A DNA stretch of 64,000 bases from Clusia tigrina. Its lineage: Eukaryota; Arthropoda; Insecta; Diptera; Clusiidae. The stretch's first letter is position 1; each line of letters begins with the position of its first letter. The position numbers were made by a program, and so were the translations under genes. Where the stretch lies: the NCBI GenBank assembly GCA_920105625.2, contig OV050031.1:126884275-126948274 (forward strand), in the 5' to 3' direction. The notes beneath the pieces are model-generated. The model was not told the origin of the DNA and searched no databases. It was given only the letters and a program-made list of their open reading frames with translations. Below are positions 58,320 through 64,000 of the stretch, in pieces.

Positions 58320-60403
58320 GAAGAGGTGGAAGGGGGAAGATTAATTTTAATTCAATATAATCGTTTTGAAACCTTATCTGCACAAATTTCAAAACGGATA
58401 GCACTAACAGGAAAACGAAAGCCTATTTTCAACAACGAATCCAGAAACTATATATGATCTGGGATGAATTCAATGACATGCATGAAGTCCTGATAAGCTC
58501 CAAGGTGTCTGCACAAAGTATATATTTCACAGATCTATTATCTTCAAAATCCAAACACAATTTGAAGAATTCTGTCGAACTACATCTGGTACCGCCAAAC
58601 ATACCACGCATAAAGGGTGTTTTTTTTAGACGTATGGTTTTCAATCTGGCAATACTTTTTTCGCAGTTGGTCTTTTTGACAGCTGTCACTTGATTTATGC
58701 TCAGTTTGGTTTGCCATTTCATAATTTTATGGCCGAACGACCATCAAACGCGTCGCACGTTTGGTGAATGGGCCCAAAACGAGAAGGCCACCGATCCCGA
58801 TTTTCACAAGAAAATTTTGTTCAGCGATGAAGCTCACTTTTAGTTGAATGGGTACGTTAATAAGCAAAATTGTCGCATTTGGAGTGACGATAATAAAAAA
58901 CCCATTGTTGAGACGCCGTTACATCCTCAAAAAGTCACTGTTTGGTGCGCTCTATGGGCAGAGGGAATCATTGGTCCATATTTCTTCAAAAATGAAGCCG
59001 GCCATACTGTTACAGTCAATGGGGAATGCTATAGAGCGATGATTAACGACTTTTTAGTGCCTGAATTGGATGATGTTGATGTGGACGACCTTTGGTTCCA
59101 ACAAGACGGCGCTACATGCCATTCAGCCTACGAGACAATCAATTTATTGAAGGAAACTTTTGGTGAGCGCATTATCTCGCGACGTGGGCCTGTGGCGTGG
59201 CCTCCAAGATCGTGCGATTTAACACCGCTGGACTATTTTTTGTGGGGTTTTGTGAAGTCGCTTGTCTCCGCAGATAAGCCCGAGACGATTGACGCCTTGG
59301 AAGAGAATATTCGGGGCGTTATTGCTGACATACGGCCCCAATTGCTGCAAAAAGTGGTCGAAAATTGGGCCTCTCGGCTGGAATTTCTTCGAGGCAGCCG
59401 CGGCGGCCACTTGCCCGAAATCATTTTTAAAACATAATGGCAAACCCTCTTTATAATAAAGCTAAATTCTTGGCCATAAGATAAAATTATATGCATTTTA
59501 TTGCTGCTTGAAAACCACAGGTCTAAAAAAACACTCTTTACATCGTCTACTCCAAAATCTAATGCATCTATTCAAATGCCACATCTGCCAGTTGTCCTCA
59601 TTCTCCGGAAAATATACGGAATGGTTAGAATCCCACGATACATTTAATCAACTAATTCATAATAATCATGATTTAAGGTCAATTCAAAAATTCCATTTTC
59701 TTAAAAAGGCGCTACCAGAATCTCGTGATTACGAGATGAGTGTCACCGATGCCAACGATACCACCGCATGAAATGTCATCTTAAAATTATATAGTAACCC
59801 TCTTATCATATCCATGCATCAAACCAAATTCAAAATCATTCCAAATATTACGAAGGAACGTGCTGCCGACGTATGCATCAACGAATTCGAATGTCTAAAT
59901 AGCCCGATTACTGGCAGTTACTACTGGATAGCATTTTACCTTTCTACGAAACTCCCATCAGAGACGGATAAAGCTTGGGAGCATCATCTAGGCACCAAGT
60001 CAGTATTAAATGCATCACGACCACCAAACACCTCCAATCGTAACGTCAGCTCACCTCAACCTTCATCCCAGAGTACAAACAAATGGGACATATCAAACCA
60101 TTGCCTCCACATAATCACAAGTATTGATCGCACTGATCGCTGTACTCTATGCTGTGACCAGAATAGTCTCTGCCGACGTCCAAACTTTTTAACGAAAGAC
60201 TGTTTCGAACGATAAGCCATAGTTGACAGAAGTGCACTAAGCATCAACTGCTTGAGCAAGACTCATACATTTTCTCGCTGTATCAGTACAAGAAATTGTC
60301 TCCAATGTGGTCAATGCCATCCCACTCTATTACATTTTCCCAGTCCTTGAAAGCCACCTACACATCCATCTTCTAATTTACGGACTCCCTCAGTTCAAAG
60401 GGG
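58320..60403 (+). pseudogene. BEL copy 2 gag, interrupted
   Basis: Same pieces as copy 1: DEFNDMHEVLISS, then after the transposon CHICQLSSFSGKYTEWLESH, NNHDLRSIQKFHFLKKALPE (59508-59771), and 59814-60215. PESRDYEM here, PESRNYEM in copy 1. Probable start codon region deleted. Confidence 0.78.
58613..59451 (+). mobile_element. Tc1/mariner-like element, copy 2
   Basis: Same 839-bp element between TA at 58611-58612 and 59452-59453, with the same in-frame stop before LNGYVNKQN. The transposase part is 58844-59437 with QQDGATCH and RSCDLTPLDYF. I saw no differences from copy 1. Confidence 0.87.
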
Positions 60404-60457
60404 GAATGAAGTCCCTTTCCGTCTATTAACCTTTCAAAGGAGTTTAAAACTCATGGA

Positions 60458-61248
60458 GATCTTCAGCAGTCACCCCTGTCAATGGTAGTAATCAGGACAA
60501 CCCAATTAATTACAGCCAATTCATCCATCAGGACCCATCAGCGTTATTAGCTACAGCTCTTGTAATCCGCAAAAATTATTATAATGGACAGTCGATATTA
60601 GCACGGGCACTAGTGGCTCAGAAGGAACTCTTATTTCGGTATGTTTAAAAAGTAAAAAGGCCAATGAAAGGACGACGCTACGCCACGATTGAGGAGATAG
60701 ACAAAAATCGAAGACAAGCTAAAACACGTCCACGCACCATAGCTGTCAAAAACTGACTGAACATTCAAACTAGCCGAGATTGTCAAAATAAGTGAGAGTC
60801 ATGAGTACCAACATAACGCCACAAAAATATCGAAAATCGAACATCCGTAGCCCGTGAAAAATCAAAATTCGCGATACATTTGAACAGACCTCGTATGGTT
60901 CAAACCCTGCGACTCCAAAGACAAACAATATCAACGAAAATAACCGTAGTAGGTCAACGGACCTGTAAATTCATTATGTCATTTTAACTCCATTCCCGAA
61001 TGGATCCAAATTTCTCGGTCCTAATTGAGAACGTCTTTGTTCTGAATCGCTTAACCAATAACCTGACCGGAAAAACTTCGAGCCTCAAATATGGGCACAC
61101 ATACAAGGTCTCACGTTAGCAGACCCAAATTATTATCAGTCGTGATGAATTGCTATTATACAAGGAGCTGATGTAGTCGCGCAGATACTCCTCCCTGATA
61201 CCCGCATGGGGCTTTGCGACTAACCACTCGCTCTAGGAAATACGAGGT
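60458..61248 (+). pseudogene. BEL copy 2 protease region with mariner remnant
   Basis: Same as 42400-43190. The mariner remnant is 60643-60895 (KRPMKGRRYATIEEI, end ACAGACCTCGTA). Confidence 0.7.
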
Positions 61249-61960
61249 CAATATACTGCTGGAATCAAGAATATTTTCAATTATTTCCAATAGTTCCCGC
61301 GTCAACTAGTGAGCAACGACATCACACCATCACTAGTTGCAACAAGCCAACGGTCACTTTATGCATACTACCACATCATGCCGTTAATAAACAGGACACT
61401 TTGACTACAAAGTGGCGAATAGTGTTTGCATCATGCGAGACTTCGAATAGAAAATCCATAAATGACTTGCTATGTCAAGGTCCACCATTACAGAATGATC
61501 TCGTGGCAGTCATTCTTAATTGGATTTTTATACGCGTTCAAAACCGAATTCAAAAAATGTATCGATGAATTGACATGGATCCACGTGATTCAAACTACCA
61601 ACGTATCCTATGGAGGAACGATGGCGGCTATATTAACGAATATTGCTTAACAATGGTATCCTTTCGTACTACATTAGCAGCATTTACGGCCATAAGAGTC
61701 ATGCATCAAACAGCTAAGGATGAACAATTTCAATATTCACTGGTAGAGAAGGAGCTGAAAAAAGAAATATATGTCGATGATGTGCAACCGGGTAGTCATT
61801 CGCTTGATACCGCTTATGCTATTCGACAAAAGTTAATAGCATCACTCCAATCACCTGGCACGGAACCACGAAAGTGTTCGAGTAATTGAACAGATTTATT
61901 TCAAGGTATTCCAACTGAGGATATTTCGGGCAATAATTTACTACGATTGAATAGCAGTGC
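61249..61960 (+). pseudogene. BEL copy 2 reverse transcriptase remnant
   Basis: Keeps 11 bases lost in copy 1, so 61575-61889 reads MDPRDSNYQRILWRNDGG onward. YVDD (KEIYVDDVQPGSHS) is intact. Earlier parts are broken as in copy 1. Confidence 0.82.
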
Positions 61961-62159
61961 TACCCTTAGATTTTACTGGCAACTTAGCATGGACCAATTC
62001 AAATTTCAAATGAACTTTAAAATCCACCTCTACCTCCTCTAAGCGAACAGATTGGTCGACTATCGCGCGGCTATTTGAATCACTTGGATTCCTTGTACCC
62101 ACTACCGGTAAAATCATCCTGAAGAAGGTCTGGAATACCAAGGTCAGTCGCCCGGATGG

Positions 62160-62630
62160 AACACTCACAGTAATAGATTGGGATGACCCTCTGCCCGAAG
62201 AAGTTGATCGTCCATTGCAAGAATTTCTGGTACAACTCCTTTACTTTGGAGAAACTTTCAGCCCCTCTTTGGTTACCATATCATCTACAGCAAGTTCAAA
62301 TATATCAACTTCATGCATTCAGTGACGGTTCCGCATCCGCCTATGCAGGAGCAGTATATCTCCTCATTGCGAAAAGCCCTATAACCCATTTACAACCTCT
62401 AACTATTCAAGGAATAGAATTATGCGGTGCCTCATTAGCTACGCAACTGATATCTTTGGTTCAAGGGGACCTCCACATAGAACCAACTAATATTCAAGCT
62501 CATTATTGGACCGACGCATCAACTGTGTTATACTGGATCAACGGGGATCCCAATAGATAGAGAACGTATGTCCCTGATCATGTAGGAAAAATTCTCCGCA
62601 CTATTTCAGCATCAAAATGGGGCTATGTAA
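62160..62630 (+). pseudogene. BEL copy 2 RNase H region
   Basis: LHAFSDGSASAYAGAVYLLI, IQGIELCGASLATQL and YWTDASTVLYWINGDP, as in copy 1 with A/G and I/L changes. Confidence 0.82.
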
Positions 62631-63438
62631 ATACGAACGACAACTCAGCCTCGCAACTGAACATTTTCGGTGGGCATTTCAGCGTTTTATTGGGCGGCGC
62701 TTCATTTGCAAACATATTTACAGTGATTGTAGTACCAATTTTATCGGGGTGGCCAATAAACCATATTACAAATCAATCAGCACAAATTTCGACAAGATGT
62801 GGAGATTGGACATAGTGCATAAATTAACAATACAACAGATTCAATGGCATTTTAACCCACCGCATTTCTCCCAATTTCGGGAGCATTTGGGAGGCAAACG
62901 CAAATCAATCAAATATCATTTAAAGCTCGTAATGGCTGGCACTCGACAAACTTATGAAAAATTGTCCACGGTAGTATTACAAATTATACCCTGTCTAAAT
63001 TTCAAGGCCTCTCTGTTCTCTGACTGTAGACTCTGCTGACTTAATGGTGTTCACTCCCGCTCACTTCCTTATAGATGATTCACTCCTATCACTACCAGTT
63101 GATGCATCTTCTATCATTACTCTCAACCACGACATAATCAATTGCAATGAATGTTCGAACAATTCTGGTCCAAATGGAAATCCGATTGGCTTTCTCATCT
63201 ACAATCCCGGCCAAAGTGGCATAATAAATCTAATAATCTGGAACTCAATGATATAGTAATTGTAAAAAACGGTCGCTTACCTCCTAATCGATGGACCCTA
63301 GGACGCGTTATAGAGCTTCATCCAGGCAATGATGCACTGGTACCAGTGGTCACAGTTCGCACTCTAACCGGCACTTACAAGCGGTACGGTTTCAACACAA
63401 GTGGGTGGCAGCACGGTCAATTAAGCGAGAAAGAATAA
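62631..63438 (+). pseudogene. BEL copy 2 integrase and C-terminus
   Basis: CKHIYSDCSTNFIGVANKPY, WHFNPPHFSQFREHLGGKRK, then MVFTPAHFLIDDSLLSLPV and KWKSDWLSHLQSRPKW, PPNRWTLGRVIELHPG and TVRTLTGTYKR. The last part jumps into YGFNTSGWQHGQLSEKE through the private 184-base deletion. Confidence 0.8.
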
Positions 63439-64000
63439 AAACACGACTAAGCGAAGTCGAGCGAAAAGACATTTTTGCTTTGGGTCTTCTATTTTCTTCA
63501 AAACGAGCTGGACAACGGGGGTACAAACTTGGCATTGGAATCCAAATAAAATTTTAAAAAAATTAATAATGTAATAAAATGTAATTAGTAGGCTCAAATA
63601 ACCTATATATTGTAATGAAGTGTAATTGGAAAATACAAATATATCAAATAGTGTACTGAGGTGTATGTACAAAAAAACCATATATAAAAAGAAGGGAAAC
63701 ATCATATGAGAAGGCAAAGTCCCCTTAACCTGTATAGGTTATTCTTTGAACTGAGGGGCCAATATCCAGAAGGTCGTACAAATGGTTTTAAACAACTCAA
63801 CAGACTGACATTTATATCTAAAATATTATCCAATAGTTTCCAACGAATACTAACAATTCCACTGACAGGTCTCGGCTCAAACGTTTTCCTCTGCGTTGTC
63901 GACATAACAGTTTTCGGAATATTGATCATTTAAGCAAAGTTTTTCAACGACAAAGCAAAGTACAATTTGAAATTGAACCCTCTAAAATGCATTTTCTTCA
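63429..64000. other. Unassigned right edge
   Basis: Non-coding by my reading. It starts GAAAGAATAAAAACACGACT directly after the duplicated unit and may be the rest of the BEL 3' LTR. At 63695-63770 CATATGAGAAGGCAAAGTCC and CTGTATAGGTTATTCTTTGA resemble 33616-33690 and 51858-51932 with clear differences. Short ORFs on both strands show no known motif. Confidence 0.4.

Larger units (their letters stand above)
58300..63428 (+). mobile_element. BEL/Pao LTR retrotransposon, copy 2
   Basis: Parallel to 40200-45544. It lacks 33 bases around the probable gag start and about 184 bases near 63384 that hold the purine run and the presumed LTR start, so GGTACGGTTTCAACAC follows directly on AAGCG. Confidence 0.84.

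Overview
The window looks like a piece of insect heterochromatin, most likely from a fly (Diptera). This is an inference from the families present: BEL/Pao, gypsy with a tRNA-Ser type primer site, jockey-like and I-like LINEs, mariner, and Helitron with Rep-Pif1. No ordinary host gene, rRNA or tRNA can be supported. Nearly every segment belongs to a transposable element (TE), almost all are broken, and many are inserted in one another. There is no sign of a bacterial or phage origin.

Region 1 (1-16105). A minus-strand LOA-like LINE enters from the left edge: its ORF1 carries a DUF4780-like domain and its ORF2 starts at 122. Next comes a plus-strand jockey-like LINE ('LINE_A', about 1985-14360), split by insertions. 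They are a second LINE ('LINE_B', 2528-11415, 12-bp target duplication) which itself holds a minus-strand gypsy element (4295-9747, 4-bp duplication CGCG); a 1290-bp solo LTR (11491-12780, duplication GTAC); a short poly-A retroposon (12814-12919); and a GGTTAGG-tailed retroposon (13657-13807, 13-bp duplication). A (TA)n array with an internally deleted mariner follows, then a Helitron 5' end.

Region 2 (16106-25996) is a tandem copy of 5333-16100, joined to it through about 5 filler bases. It lacks the mariner and the left part of the gypsy element, and it has its own small lesions.

Region 3 (25584-33580) holds a near-complete but broken plus-strand Helitron (Rep with an HUH motif, Pif1-type helicase, 3' hairpin and CTAG end). 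It faces, across a (TA)n array, a minus-strand Helitron fragment.

Region 4 (33581-45544) holds an I-like LINE (ORF1 with zinc knuckles; ORF2 with endonuclease, RT and RNase H) inside a pair of inverted terminal motifs. After it comes a BEL/Pao element that carries a Tc1/mariner-like insertion and an older mariner remnant.

Region 5 (45545-63428) is a tandem copy of 27481-45544: a Helitron with an internal deletion, an inverted Helitron fragment containing its own 1210-bp tandem duplication, the I-like LINE, and the BEL element. The last 570 bases are unassigned.

The genes do not work together as a pathway. Each cluster is, or was, the mobility machinery of one TE. The value of the window is its layered history: target duplications, three tandem duplications and copy-private lesions let many events be ordered. 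I found no convincing new biological system. The best leads are structural: hairpin arrays in the solo LTR and in the LINE_B 5' region, paired inverted Helitrons, a micro-inversion, and duplication breakpoints inside TEs.
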